The notes: generated from the sequence alone by a model not told the origin. Positions 45,685 to 56,203 are shown, counted from the stretch's first letter. The stretch is DNA of 64,000 nt from Rhipicephalus microplus (GCF_043290135.1 NC_134710.1:204374192-204438191); one strand, 5' to 3'. Numbers and translations: made by a program.

Positions 45685-46813
45685 CGAATCTCGTCGGCTG
45701 TCATGTTAGTCTGATGGCCATTTACGGTGTGCTCACGGTGTCCTTATAGTACGCAGCAGGCACGGCATTTCATTGCAAATCCGGCGGCCAGCGCTAATGA
45801 TGAGTGTATGGGCGGCTGAAAGAGAGGATCACTTCTCTGGTGTGTCGCGGCGCTGGGTTTACGTGGGCATCTATAATGGGAGCCCTCTTCTCTGCTCTCG
45901 ATCTGAATCCGAACAAACTGCATCACGTCGTGCACCTCTTCTTGACGTGACATTGGAGTAGCCTTGTCGTTCGCCTCGGCCTCCTTCATGAGTTGCCGGT
46001 AGAGAACAGTGACACTTTCGGGTAGCGATCGCAAGAGAACACACTGAAGTATAACCGCGTACTCCGACGCTTGAATTCAAGACTATCCAGGCAGCTGATT
46101 CGAAAGAATATTTCTTCGTAGAGTTCACGCAGCTGTGATGTGCTGGATGAATGGTCAACAGTAGCCATGGCAAGCAAGCTGTCGATGTGCTCGTCTGCGA
46201 GGGCTGTATGACGGCGAAACTTCGTTGGAGCACCTTGACAACTACCGCGCAGATTGCTTGCTTCAGTCGAACACCTTTGATCGCACGTTTTGCTTGTCCG
46301 GTTTCATGCAACCTAAAATAGGCGAACTTCTGAATATCCGAAAGCTCGCGGTTGTTGCGGATCATGGCCTCAAGATGCTGCCAGAAGCCCTGCCACTCGT
46401 GAAGTTGGCACTCGCAAGTCGCAGCGCAGGGCAACTCGCAGCGGCGATCGGGAACTTTCTTGAGTGTAGACTCCTTGAGGCTCGGTTGCGGTAGTTATCA
46501 CAGGTCCAGTGCTGTCAGCGGGCCTTGAAGCTGAGTTAAGAAGGTAGCGGACACGGCTCATCATGTTGCACATCTTGTCATGATAATGGAGAGCTGCTGT
46601 CAATTGATCGTTATTCTTGGCATCGCCATTTATGAGGTCAGCAATCCTTTCGTTGAAATCTAGAAGTGTCACGTCTTTGTCTTGAAGGTCATCCAAGATG
46701 AGTTGCAGATCGGCCGGAGAATGATTCACTGCTTGTAGAGCCTCGGTAGCGCACGTGATGAGCCTTGTTGTGGTTGCTCGGACTACTCCTCTGGTGCGTG
46801 ACAGGTGGTCCAT
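45685..46813 (-). pseudogene. BEL/Pao gag (DUF1759-type) pseudogene
   Basis: The minus-strand ATG at 46813 lies 47 bp inside the LTR end, a sensible gag start. The product begins MDHLSRTRGVVRATTTRLI, continues through DLQLILDDLQDKDVTLLDF and LHYHDKMCNMMSRVRYLL, typical of the helical N-terminus of BEL gag. After a frameshift near 46430 it continues LHEWQGFWQHLEAMIRNN, RELSDIQKFAYFRLHETG and QAKRAIKGVRL, the W-x-x-F-W...LSxxxKFxYL...A-xxxIxG signature of DUF1759. Another shift near 46030 leads to LPESVTVLYRQLMKEAEA. Three frames are needed, so it is dead. Confidence 0.8.
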
Positions 46814-46860
46814 CTTTGGTGCAGGACGTCAATCATCTTTCGGGTTTCCCAGCACTAAAC

Positions 46861-47095
46861 TGTATCGAGGACAGAGAGACTGAAGATGCGCTCTGTAACA
46901 ATTTATTGATGAAACGCCACTTCTTTCTTCTCTTCTAGCGGCTCTATCTTAAGCACGCGTCCCACGCGCATTGCGCCGCACCATCCTGTTCAGTTTTTAT
47001 CAATGAGAGCGCGCGCCGCCGCGTCGTGATGATGTGGCGACGTGCGCTCAAGGCCCCATCTTGCTTGTAATATTGAAAACAAGATATACTCCCCT
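46861..47095 (-). repeat. 5' LTR of the BEL/Pao retrotransposon
   Basis: This is the partner of the LTR at 43329. On the minus strand it ends CTCGATACA at 46861, followed by GTTTAGTGCTGGGAAACCCG, which I take as the primer-binding region, and then gag. The outer end near 47095 is approximate because the two LTRs diverge after the shared CAGTTTTTATCA. Confidence 0.7.
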
Positions 47096-47177
47096 CGAGA
47101 TGCTCGTCACCAGCGGTTAGTGGTACATATAAAAAAGAGGTATGAAAAGATAGAAATAGCTTGGTGTCTGAATGTTT

Positions 47178-47422
47178 AAGGTCACGCTCCTTGGTGGCTC
47201 ATTGGTTAACGCCTCGCACTCACGGTACAGAGGGCCCACGTTGAACTCCGCACACTGAAATCTTTTTCTGGATTATTTTTCTTTCTTGTATTTGCACATA
47301 TATACAGATACGTATACATATACACTGAGTGATGGTGACGCCGACATCAATGACGACACCAAAGACGGTGGCGAAGGTCAGCTGAGAGTATCCATATAAA
47401 TTAAATCGCAATAAAAAAAGGA
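47178..47422 (+). mobile_element. tRNA-derived SINE of a second family
   Basis: Head CTTGGTGGCTCATTGGTTAA (A box), CGCCTCGCACTCACGGTAC and B box CCACGTTGAACTCCGC. The body includes a TATATACA/GTATACATATA alternating stretch and GAGTGATGGTGACGCCGAC, ending AAATCGCAATAAAAAAAGG. It differs from the Ruka-like body and shares its end with the stub at 10.06-10.13 kb. Confidence 0.75.
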
Positions 47423-47424
47423 AT

Positions 47425-48740
47425 GTAGCCCTAATGTAACAACACGAACCCGTTTTTAAAAAGTAACTGTAATGACGTATTTAGGCATTACAGGAGCTTT
47501 TACCGGGAACTCGTTCCAAAGTTGGACAGTAACGAGGAACGAGCATTTGTTGCTATTTCAGAGGAACTTGTACAAAACTCTCTCACACAATTTTGACATT
47601 GTTGGTTTCAATATGTGCAATATCAGAGTGTCTCTGAATTCGAGGGGTCGCAGTCCTACTTTTACGTGTCCTGTCAACTGACGGGTATCACGCTCCTGTT
47701 TTGCGAACTGCAATGCGATTGTTTCGTTGAGTGTATACGTCGTGGGCCTTTGGGGTGCATGAGAAGTAAACGCGAAAAGTTTCTAACTGCTAAAAAATAG
47801 ACTGGCACTGCTTTTAAGGCTGTATCATATTTCTTTGGCATTTTTGGAGTAGTAGTTGAAACTCTGGTAAATAGATATAGTGGTGCTCCTCAGTTGGTAG
47901 GCAGATATACGTACTAGTAATCACATACACGGCGAAGAAGTTAAAAGAGAAATAACACGTGAGAAGAACGTTCATCCGACCACTAAGCTGGTCTATGTGT
48001 TCTGAACAATGTAGGCTGCATGTATAATTTTTAAGGCAAAGGAAATGTTATCCGAAGTTAAGCATGGGAGAGCTATTTATTTTGTCTGCACTGTGAAACA
48101 ACGTGTGCATGAGGAGGTTTAATTTGGCGGTAGAGTTGAATTGAGTTCTAGTGGTGGCCACCTCTGACGTCGTTGGTGTTGAAAAGGATCCTGCTTGCAT
48201 CAGATCACTATTCTGGTTTATCAGTTATTTGGCGAAGATGGAGTTAGTTAGCTCTACGCGCTTATTGTGTATAAGGCGCGTAAGCTGAGAGCCGTTGTTA
48301 ATTTATGATCATTGTTTTAGCACACTTGCTCATTGTGCACTAAGTAAACGTGTCTAAACAGTTTCATTTACGGTCAGTTGTAATTTTAACATCTACAGTA
48401 TTATAATATTATCACTATATCAGGCGTATTTTCCTTAATGGTGGCCTAACGCATCATGGTGTATCCTCCATCCGCGCTGACACGCATCTTTAAACTACCA
48501 CGATACTCCAGTTGTTGCGTGTTGCAGTGAGCTGCTTTTTTCTAAGTAGCGTTCATAATACTTGCATGTACGCTTAGGTCTTCATTCAGCCTCTCGTGTC
48601 AAATTCAAGCTGGCGCTTTAATTTACCAGCAACGTACGTTGCCTCATGCGGTCCGCACCCTTGCATTTTGAGCCGTTCGTTACACTTGAACTGCATTAGA
48701 ATAAATCGTTCGTGTCTTTTCATGGCTTAATTACTGTACC
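47425..48740. other. Spacer, nothing recognised
   Basis: Short open frames without motifs; no repeat boundary identified. Confidence 0.4.
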
Positions 48741-48741
48741 C

Positions 48742-48880
48742 TTAAGGAGCCCTACCCCTTTTTTAATGGCCAGAAAACGCTTCTGATTGGTGATAGAGAA
48801 CAGACGAGCCAAATGGTTTAGCACAGCACGCGGCCTGAAATTCACAACAGATTACCAAATTTAGCTAAAAGTCTATTTCG
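48742..48880 (+). mobile_element. TTAA MITE candidate, copy 2, left piece
   Basis: Begins TTAAGGAGCCCTACCCC. It matches 6893-7035 of copy 1, including GGCCAGAAAACGCTTCTGA, GAGCCAAATGG, CACGCGGCC and CAAATTTAGCTAAAA. It stops where the LINE begins and resumes at 57957, so the LINE inserted into it. Confidence 0.6.
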
Positions 48881-48884
48881 ACTC

Positions 48885-49569
48885 CCGCGGAACCAACACC
48901 CAAACAGTACACAAGCTCAGGACTAAGACTGAGAATGCCATACGACTCGTACGTAGAGTAGCCAACAGGCACCATGGCCTCAAAGAAGACAACCTGCTGC
49001 GTCTCGTACGCGTGTTTGTTTTGTGCCATTTTACCTACGTTGCCGCTATACACAAGTGGCTACGTGCTGAGCGTGATCAACTCAATGCGCTTATTCGCAA
49101 GGTGGTCAAACGAGCCCTTGGCCTCCCTATCACCACTCCAACGTACAAACTCCTCGAGCTTGGCGTACATAACACGCTAAAAGAGATTGCCGAAGCTCAG
49201 GAACGCGTGCAATTTACCCGACTCACTACCACCAAGGCGGGCCGCCATATTCTGCGCGAGCTCGGCTTCTTCTCCTCGAGGGCCAGGGACCCCCCAGAGT
49301 TCACTCTATTCCCCCGTGAAATCTGCGACTTTATCACGATCGTTCCGATACCACGAAATGTACACCCCGAATACAACAGAGACAGGCGCCTTTCGCGGGC
49401 GACCGCCATTCTCAAGCGCATAGACATGGAAGCGGACAATGTCTCGTTCGTGGACGCTGCTGCCTATCGCAACAACCAAGCCTTCGCCGCGGTCGCGGTA
49501 TCATCCGCGAAGCAGACTCTTAACTCAGCCACGATCCTCACCCGAAACCCCTTGGTAGCGGAGCAAGTA
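48885..49569 (+). pseudogene. I-like LINE ORF2, 5'-truncated: post-RT region and first half of RNase H
   Basis: The frame is open from about 48885 through 49569: GTNTQTVHKLRTKTENAIRL, RLVRVFVLCHFTYVAAIHKW, LIRKVVKRALGLPITTPTY, LLELGVHNTLKEIAEAQ, then after the linker VSFVDAAAYRNNQAFAAVAV and LTRNPLVAEQV. This is the thumb-to-RNase H linker of I-like elements, and DAAAY carries the first RNase H Asp. At 49568-49569 the frame is cut at TA by the 7.66-kb element and resumes in the same frame at 57235. 5' truncation removed the endonuclease and reverse transcriptase palm, as is usual in LINE insertion. Apart from that cut there is no stop in this half, so the copy was fairly young when hit. Confidence 0.85.
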
Positions 49570-49770
49570 CACAGTGAAAATTTTTACACCCAAAAGGGTG
49601 TAAAAAGGGTGCTTTTACGAGAAAGCACCCTTTGCAACACCCTTTAACACCCATAAATGTTCGATTGAAAAAAAAGCACCCCTTTGTTTGGGTGCTTGCA
49701 TCGATAGCACCCTAAAATAGGCTCTAAGGGTGCTTTTGTGCCTGAGAAGGGTGTAGGTGCCGATTCATCA
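49570..49770. repeat. Left subterminal motif array (AAGGGTGY / RCACCCTT)
   Basis: About ten copies in both orientations in 200 bp, several as small hairpins such as ACACCCAAAAGGGTGT and AAGCACCCCTTTGTTTGGGT. In other TIR transposons subterminal motif arrays bind transposase; that role here is inference. Confidence 0.75.
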
Positions 49771-49804
49771 GATGGAATATGCAGCATAAGAAGAACACAT
49801 AATT

Positions 49805-50050
49805 ATAATATTTGGGATTTTACGTCTCAAAAACCTCGATATGATTATGAGGGCCGTTGTAGTGGAAAGCTGCAGAGATTTTCACCATTTGGTGTTCTTT
49901 AATGAGCGCTCATATCGCATAGTGCAAAGGCTTCTACCTTTTCGCCTCCGCTTTAATTCGACTGCCACGGCCGGCATCGAACCCGCGACCTTCGGATTGG
50001 CGGCCGAGCAGCACAGCTACTGCACGAATATGTGGACCTTGCGTTAAATG
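49805..50050 (-). mobile_element. tRNA-derived SINE inside the TA transposon
   Basis: Minus-strand head GCAGTAGCTGTGCTGCTCGG, B box GCGGGTTCGATGCCGG, body GAATTAAAGCGGAGGCGAAA, CATTAAAGAACACCAAATGG, CTCATAATCATATCGAGG and TTTTGAGACGTAAAATCCCA with an AT-rich tail. This is a related but distinct subfamily from the Ruka-like copies. Being nested, it is younger than the transposon or was carried in it. Confidence 0.75.
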
Positions 50051-50235
50051 ACGGCCTAATTGACTTAGAATGTGTGAAGGTGCTCTCCGAATACAGCAGA
50101 ATGTCAGCAGAAGCAAATCGCGTTTCATCTATAATGGCAATTAACTGCAATCCATGTTACGAAAGCTTTCCTTAGCGTTGGTTATAAGCTGCAAGTTTGC
50201 TATGGATTATATACACACAAATAATGTTCGCCCGA

Positions 50236-50500
50236 GTATGGGTGTGTGTGCGTGTAAGCGCGATTGTGTGTACACCCGTGCATGTGTGCGTGAGCGTGTA
50301 TGTGCGAGTCCGTGCTTGTGTTAAGCGTGCCTGTGCACATGTGTACGCCCATGCATGCGTGCGTTTACGGTCGCGTGTGTGTGTGGCCGCTTGTGTGTAT
50401 ACGTGCATGTGTGTGCGCCTGTGAATAAGTATGCGTGTGTATCAGCCCGTGCGCCCTCGAATTTCGTGTGTGTGTGTGTGCGGGGGGGGAGGCACTGCTT
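50236..50500. repeat. GT/GTGC-rich alternating purine-pyrimidine tract
   Basis: About 260 bp of GTGTGCGTG-like units on the plus strand, ending in a GTGTGTGTGTGTGC run and a G run. Val/Cys-rich frames here are repeat translations. Alternating purine-pyrimidine DNA can adopt Z form. Confidence 0.85.
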
Positions 50501-51237
50501 CTTATTGTTTAAGGTACCACACCTGTTCAGACTGGGAGTCTATATGGGAGGTGGCTCAAAAAGAATGGCGGTTGTCAACACACTGTACATGGACTATTCA
50601 GTACATGGAAAACAGCTGCACATTTTCGTACCTGATCGTTGCTTACGAACTTGCTGTGGTAGCTGATTAGGTCCGCTGAGGTGCTTCTACGCTCGAAAAC
50701 GTGGGTTATGACAAATTCCCACGGAAAGCTGTAACTGCACTTATGCACAACCATCGTTTATATTAACAACGTTTAACAAGAACGTGCCCTGCCTTTGCTA
50801 CAGGTGCTTAGCTAGCTCATTGGGTAACCATATGGAATTATGTGCTGATCATGTGGTCAGCAAAAAGTTTGTTATAACAACCTCGGCACGTTTCGTGGTG
50901 CGTGACAAGCCTTCTAAACATCCGCGACTGTGGATTAATATGTTCCAGCTTCGACTACGCATTCAGTGTTTGCGGCACCATACGCGGAAGTGCCAGACAC
51001 AGACAATGCAAAAAGAAATTCCTCTGGAAAAAGGTGTAGCGATGCTCTCCCGCTGATGCCACCGAGGACGAAATAATTATTGTTTCTGGCCATTCCATGG
51101 TGCACTTTGTTTTCCGCAAGTTTTGCTTCACTATTTTTCGCCCACTGCAATCGCATTCCGTCAAAATGCTCAAAAAACCCGAGGCTGGTAAATAACCTAC
51201 GTCGCTGTGAGACTGGCTCGAAGGAGAGTTGCCATTT
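50501..51237. other. Unrecognised interior of the TA transposon
   Basis: No motif seen. Short overlapping frames at 50935-51249 minus and 50784-51056 plus are not supported. Confidence 0.4.
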
Positions 51238-51600
51238 ACAAGGAGTCATTCGGCGTCGAACGGCCGTCCGCCGTATGCGCCATAGCGTTTGCCTTTCAGC
51301 GCCGTCCTGGTTTCCCGCTCCGCCCCCCCCCCTCCCCGCTCACCCCGGCCAGCGTTGCTCCCACAACGGCGGCGTAGATAAGCGAATAGTTGCGTCACCG
51401 AACACCTGCGTTGACAGCTGCGGCGCCGCCGCTCCTTCTCTCTCTCAACGTCGCTCTCTCTGTCTCATCGTCTTTCAAATGCGTTGCGTTGGTCTGGGGT
51501 CTTGGTCGCTGTGTGTGTTCTAGCGAACAGGCGCATATTCAGTGGTGGTCACGCATGACACCGTGTTCGAAGTGACGCTCGGATTAAGGAATATTCATGG
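51238..51600 (+). promoter_or_regulatory. CpG-rich, TATA-less promoter-like region inside the TA transposon
   Basis: From about 51238 to 51480 the sequence is rich in CpG, with CCGCTCCGCCCCCCCCCCTC (GC-box-like), ACAACGGCGGCG and GCTGCGGCGCCGCCGCTCC, then a CTCTCTCTC-type pyrimidine stretch. Flanks are AT-rich. No TATA box. It is followed by a good splice donor at 51635, as expected for a housekeeping-type promoter and first exon. Confidence 0.45.
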
Positions 51601-53456
51601 AGTGGCGGACACGGACAACGTGGGCCTGTTAACGGTGAGTGTACTGTTTTCGTAGGTAGTAATCATACAGCGCTAGCTGGGCGCCTGCAGCAGCTCTGCC
51701 GAAGTAGGCTGCCAGCCATTTACAACAGCATGCGTTCGCGGGCCTATTGCAGATGCCCGATTAAACGTGTGACTTAACGAATTCACACTGCTCTGCGCGA
51801 TGTTGTGTAAGTGCCTGCATCACTCATACAGTGAGTGATGTGATCACTTAACAAGGACGGGATTAGTTGCTGATCGCACATTGTCTCTACACTGCACAAA
51901 GTGATTGATATTGTTTTAAGATGTGCTTTGGGCTACATCGTAATAACATTTCTATTAATACTCAAATGTTCAACGTGCTTCTGTAGGTGTAAGCGTAAAA
52001 AAAGAAAAAAAAGCAAAAATTATGTACAGAGGCGCACTGTACGAAATGGCTTTTTTTTTTTTGCTTAAAGACTGTATAGTTGGAGGTGCTGATATGCCGC
52101 GATGCTCCCAGCACGTGCGCCTCGGTCTTTTAAGCTATTTAGGACAAGTGCCACCAGCAACAGGGAAAGATCTAGCAGACTTCCAAAGGCGCGTTGTTGT
52201 GGCCATCGCCGTGCGTTGTTTTCCCTCGTTTCTGTTTGCTGTTTTCGTGCTTCGCTTTCATCTGCGATAATGTTCGGCATTATAACAGAATCGAGAGAGT
52301 ATACGTGACTGTTGGAGCTATGTGTGGTTGCTCTAGCATAAGCCATGGCTGCTGCAACGTAGTCGGCGTCCGCGCGCGTTGGTGTCGTTCGAGCGCTCTT
52401 ACTTGCGTGATTGTGTTTAACTGAGTATTTAGGCACGGGTTGCGTTTGTAAATCCCGTAGTCAATAATCGCTAATAGCGTGCCTCTGATTGCTATCAGAG
52501 GATGGGCTTGGTTGTCGAAATATGCCAGACGCTTTTTCTGAAAGCAAGCTTTGAAATTTTTTTTTTAAAGAAGTACTTTCATACGTGCATGGCAGTGCCT
52601 ATTGCAGGCCCGCAACTCTTCAAAAACTGGACGAGCTATCACATCTTTTATCAAATTACAATGAATTAAGATGATTGAATTATAGATGACGAATTTCTGT
52701 GCTAGATTAGGTGCACAAAACACATGTCCGCAGCCCTACGTCTAGAAAGCAGGCAAATAGGAAGCACAGCGTCAAATTTGGACTAGATTCCATTGACGGA
52801 GCGTCTTGTGAGGGTAGAAAGAACGAGAAAATTGTTCATTTTTGATGCCCTTATAGAGGCAGTCAGAATCGCACTGATTGGTGACTTGTAACAATTCCTC
52901 AGATTGTTAGAGGCGTGATTAAAGTCAGTAAACCTTTTACTTTTTTTTTGCAGACCTCTTCGCTAGTGCCACGCCGAAGATCATTTGTTCTCATGTAAAA
53001 GAGAAAGCAGAGATGTCTTCACTGTTTGTACGTGAAGAGGTAAGTTTCTTGTGCATTTTTATTAATGTTACATGTTCTGAACGTTGTACTTTAGGAATCG
53101 TTTTTCACACTGGCTCACTACCCTAGAAGGAATTTGATTCTTAGGTGAGTTCAGGCTTTCGTAAGTGCCATTTTCAGCTGTAGTCTTACACTTCACCTCA
53201 TTTCGGGAATTTGCTGTATGCTGGAAAACAATTATCTTTATCATACGAAATTATTGGAATGTATGGGTTGTATGCTTCGAGTTCAGTGTAATGTCAATTA
53301 CACGCCATTTAGAAGGATACACACTACACATTCTTTATATATGGTGCTGCCAGAACAGCACGAACATCCTTTTATCAGAAGTCATATTTGCTCTTATTAC
53401 AGGATGAGAGGGTGCCGCTGACGTCCTGCGTAGTCTACCCCCCGGCCCCAGCCTAG
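51480..53456 (+). CDS. Putative spliced 5' gene fragment (three exons) captured in the TA transposon
   Basis: Exon 1 would end at 51634 (CTGTTAACG then GTGAGT). Exon 2 is 52954-53039, preceded by CTTTTACTTTTTTTTTGCAG and followed by GTAAGT. Exon 3 starts at 53403 after TTGCTCTTATTACAG. Exon 2 has an ATG at 53013-53015. Spliced, it reads MSSLFVREE, then DERVPLTSCVVYPPAPA and TAG at 53454-53456. A neighbouring frame of exon 3 continues without the stop as EQAYFLNLHMDNRKIFRV and SNDEEGVTALMS, so one base may have been lost in a once longer protein. Introns are 1,319 and 363 bp, phase 0 between exons 2 and 3. I do not recognise the protein. It is more like a host gene's 5' end than a transposase. 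Intron-exon structure is inferred from consensus sites only. Confidence 0.4.
52020..52440. other. GC-richer block within putative intron 1
   Basis: Overlapping frames on both strands (123 aa minus at 52065-52436, 82 aa plus at 52022-52270) without motifs. It could hold an alternative exon, but no splice sites stand out. Confidence 0.3.
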
Positions 53457-53646
53457 AGCAAGCCTACTTCCTGAACCTCCACATGGATAACCGAAAAATC
53501 TTCCGTGTCAGTAATGACGAAGAAGGAGTGACAGCACTGATGAGTTGATTTTTTTTTATTTTCAACGTTGTCTACGGCCGCAAGGCCTTTAACAACCACC
53601 GTGATTGAGCGGCTTTTTCTCGGCGTGAGTTTGGAGTTTATCAAAG

Positions 53647-53704
53647 AAGTTGTTCAGGCAGTACGACACTGAAAATTTTAGTGTCACAATGCCTGAACAA
53701 CTTT
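53647..53704. repeat. Imperfect 29-bp hairpin
   Basis: AAGTTGTTCAGGCA at 53647-53660 pairs with TGCCTGAACAACTT ending at 53704, and GACACT with AGTGTC further in. Four bases between these blocks are mismatched. The centre is AAAATTTT. It lies about 190 bp after the exon 3 stop. Confidence 0.85.
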
Positions 53705-54503
53705 TTCTAGTGTGGTCATGGTAGATGAACAAACCCTGTTATTTGTGTAAGTTATTTTGCTTAGATATAGCTGGACCATTCCATGCCAAACGTCCCAGCC
53801 ACTTTGGCGACCATCTGAATTGTATTTGAAAAAAAAAAAAATTGCTGACTTACTGCATTGAAAACAGTGAACTGCTAGAATATTTCAGCGAGAAAAAAAG
53901 TTTTGTTCATGTGGCTGGCTTATAACTTCCTGGCATAATGCCGTCTGTGTGCTGTTTGTGGAAAATTTTGTTTTAAAAGTACCGCTTATTTTTTCTAAAG
54001 CAAATTCGGTCTACCTGTTAAGTAAATGTGCTTCTGTAAGGTGTTTGAAGCTCAATAATAATAGTGCAATTTTTTTGCCACATTCGCTTCCAAGAATAAA
54101 GCCAAAATGTGTTATGTTTGCATTTTTTATTGCAATATTGCACTTTGTATGAATATCTTAGCAGTGAATACTTACTCCACAGAAGGTATATTTTGAGGAA
54201 AAAATATCTTTAGACCTCTCAAGCTGCTGAAATATACGAGAAAATATCACGAATTTGACAAAATTGTGATTTTTGTCCGTATTGAGATGCAATTTGCTCC
54301 ATGTTGTGATATAATGGAAACTCATCATTATTCCTAAATTGTAAGAAAATGAAATTATTTCTGTAACAAAAATCTTATCGCAAAAAAGACAGGAAAGAGC
54401 TCTGTCAAGTGAATTTTATTGAAGGTGCTACGAGCGTTTTTATACTGAGCACAAGACCAGGGCTCATCTGCAACAACACATGTGTGACCATGACAAAATA
54501 ATT

Positions 54504-54976
54504 TTAACCGAGAAAAGAATACTCTTTTTCGGAAAAGATAAGTGAAGGTGTACTGATGCATTGATCCTTGGCCTTCCTCATAAAGAGTTCTAAAATCTCT
54601 AATTTTTCTGCTTGCTTTTTTTTCAAAAACCGTGTTTTATGAAACCTAGGACTACACTTACATTCTTTACGGTGTCCGGCCATGAGACTACTATAGCCCT
54701 TCTTAACATTTAAAGCATGCTGTCTTGCTTGATCATTGAAGCGTTGCCCAGTTTGTCCTATGTTTACTTTTCCACATGTTAGCGGTATCTTATACACATT
54801 AGATTGGCATTCAGTAAACCTATTCTAGTGACGAATGGTGCAAGATTGACTATTCCTGTTGCTGTAAGTACATGCACATTTGAAAGCTTGCAAGGGGTGG
54901 AAAACAACAATGTCATATCTGCTGGCTCTTTTCCTAAAATTGTGAGACACCTTATGTACGTAGTACCGTGTGACAT
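54504..54976 (-). pseudogene. Penelope-like element C-terminus with GIY-YIG nuclease (left arm)
   Basis: Two minus-strand frames are needed. The upstream one (54976-54779) reads RCLTILGKEPADMTLLFSTP then CKLSNVHVLTATG, the FSAPxKL linker. The downstream one (54797-54504) reads YKIPLTCGKVNIGQTGQRFN, the VYxIPCxCxxxYIGQTGR core with Asn for Tyr, then ARQHALNVKKG, HRKECKCSPRFHKTRFL, EILELFMRKAKDQCISTPSL and FSEKEYSFLG. It is better kept than the copy at 10.8 kb but lacks the GIY-YIG Tyr and is frameshifted near 54790. A reverse transcriptase domain was not found in the spacer. Confidence 0.8.
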
Positions 54977-55244
54977 GCAAAGGTGATTGGTCCTTCTCTT
55001 TTTCTTTTGGTCCTGTTTGCTTTAACTTTACTTTCTGCAGGAGGGTTTCGCAAACAAGTGTGATGATGCTGTTGGGGTATTGGCTGGTGCTATCAGCCCA
55101 GGAGTGCTAAGAATGTTCTGCCTTTTGATAGTGGGCATTCAAAATTAGTAGAAAGAGGAATTGATACCACATGTACTCAGGCCACCCTTCAGAAGTCATG
55201 TTAGCACAAGGGTGAGGTCAGGTTTAAAAACCAGATTAAAAGAC

Positions 55245-55800
55245 TAAAAGATGCTGGGTATCCCAACAGAACCATCACACCCGTTTGCAAAACCCTCCTG
55301 CAGAAAGTAAAGTTAGACAGGACCAACAAAAAACAATGACCAAAACCTTTGCATGTTATACCACATCATGTGTCTCACAATTAAAAAAATAGCCAGCAGA
55401 TATGATATTAGCGTGTTGTTTTCCACCCTTTGCAAGCTTTCAAAAGTGTGTGTACTAAACAGCAACAGGAATAGTCAATCTTGCCCTATTCGTCACGAGA
55501 ATAGGTTTACTTAATGCCAATTTAACGTTTGTAGAAGTATTTTTTATCAGGTAAACCAATGATCAGTGCATCACTACACGTTCACTTATCCTTTCCGAGG
55601 GGGAGTATTCTTTTCACAGTTAAAGATTATTTTGTAGTGCTCACACGTGTCATCGCGCATGAACACGGTTCTTGTACTCCGTATAAAAGCGCTCGTAGGA
55701 CATTCATTAAATTCAGTTGACAGTCGGTGCTCTTTCCTGTCCTTTCTGTCTCTTCCTAAAGTTGTCACGCTGTGACTAGCACACAACCACGATGAACCAA
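55245..55800 (+). mobile_element. Penelope-like copy in the right arm, coding part deleted
   Basis: This is the reverse complement of the left copy but jumps from the segment with GTAAACCTATTC (about 55515) to the 3' segment with AAAAGAATACTCC (about 55605), losing the nuclease. The 3' portion keeps GAAAGAGC and GCGCTTTTATACGGAG, matching AGCGTTTTTATACTGAG in the left. Confidence 0.7.
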
Positions 55801-56203
55801 CTCTCCCAAATTAAGCTCTTGTTACGTAACACGTAGACCGAGTTTCGTATGAAAAGAAGGAGCGGCGCTTTTAAAATAAAATTTTTCACATACAACACCT
55901 AGACGGCATTCCAGGAAGTTCAGAAGGCAGCCACGTGACCAAATATTTTTCCTCTCCTAAATATTCCAGAAGTTCACTATTTTCAATGCAGCACAAGTTT
56001 TTCGAATACATTTGAGATGGTTGCCAAAATGGCTGGGACATTTGGCATAAAGTGACCCAGCTGTGTCATTAGCCATAATTATGCATTACCTCTTTTGTTT
56101 TTTGTGTGTTTTGACTCAGTTTTGTGTTCGTCTTTAGCTTATTGTGTTTCTGATCATTGTATTGGTTTCTTAAGTATCCGCTAAAGTTATATGTGCGAAA
56201 ACC

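Larger units (their letters stand above)
53762..56062. repeat. 2.3-kb imperfect palindrome containing two head-to-head Penelope-like copies
   Basis: Left arm 53762-55080, right arm 55245-56062. Matching blocks, left versus reversed right, include GCCAAACGTCCCAGCCACTT with GCCAAATGTCCCAGCCATTT, GTAAACCTATTCTAGTGACG with GTAAACCTATTCTCGTGACG, and GACTATTCCTGTTGCTGT and ACTTTACTTTCTGCAGGAGG, which are identical. The right arm lacks the GIY-YIG coding part (about 54560-54790 of the left) and the 54040-54370 segment. The spacer is about 165 bp. Penelope-like elements are known to occur as inverted partial dimers, so the architecture fits. Confidence 0.8.

Noticed and set aside
53529..53565. CTGATGAG resembling a hammerhead ribozyme core
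   Set aside because: The following GAAA and the required flanking stems are missing. A similar near-match (AGATGAG) on the minus strand near 54470 also lacks them.
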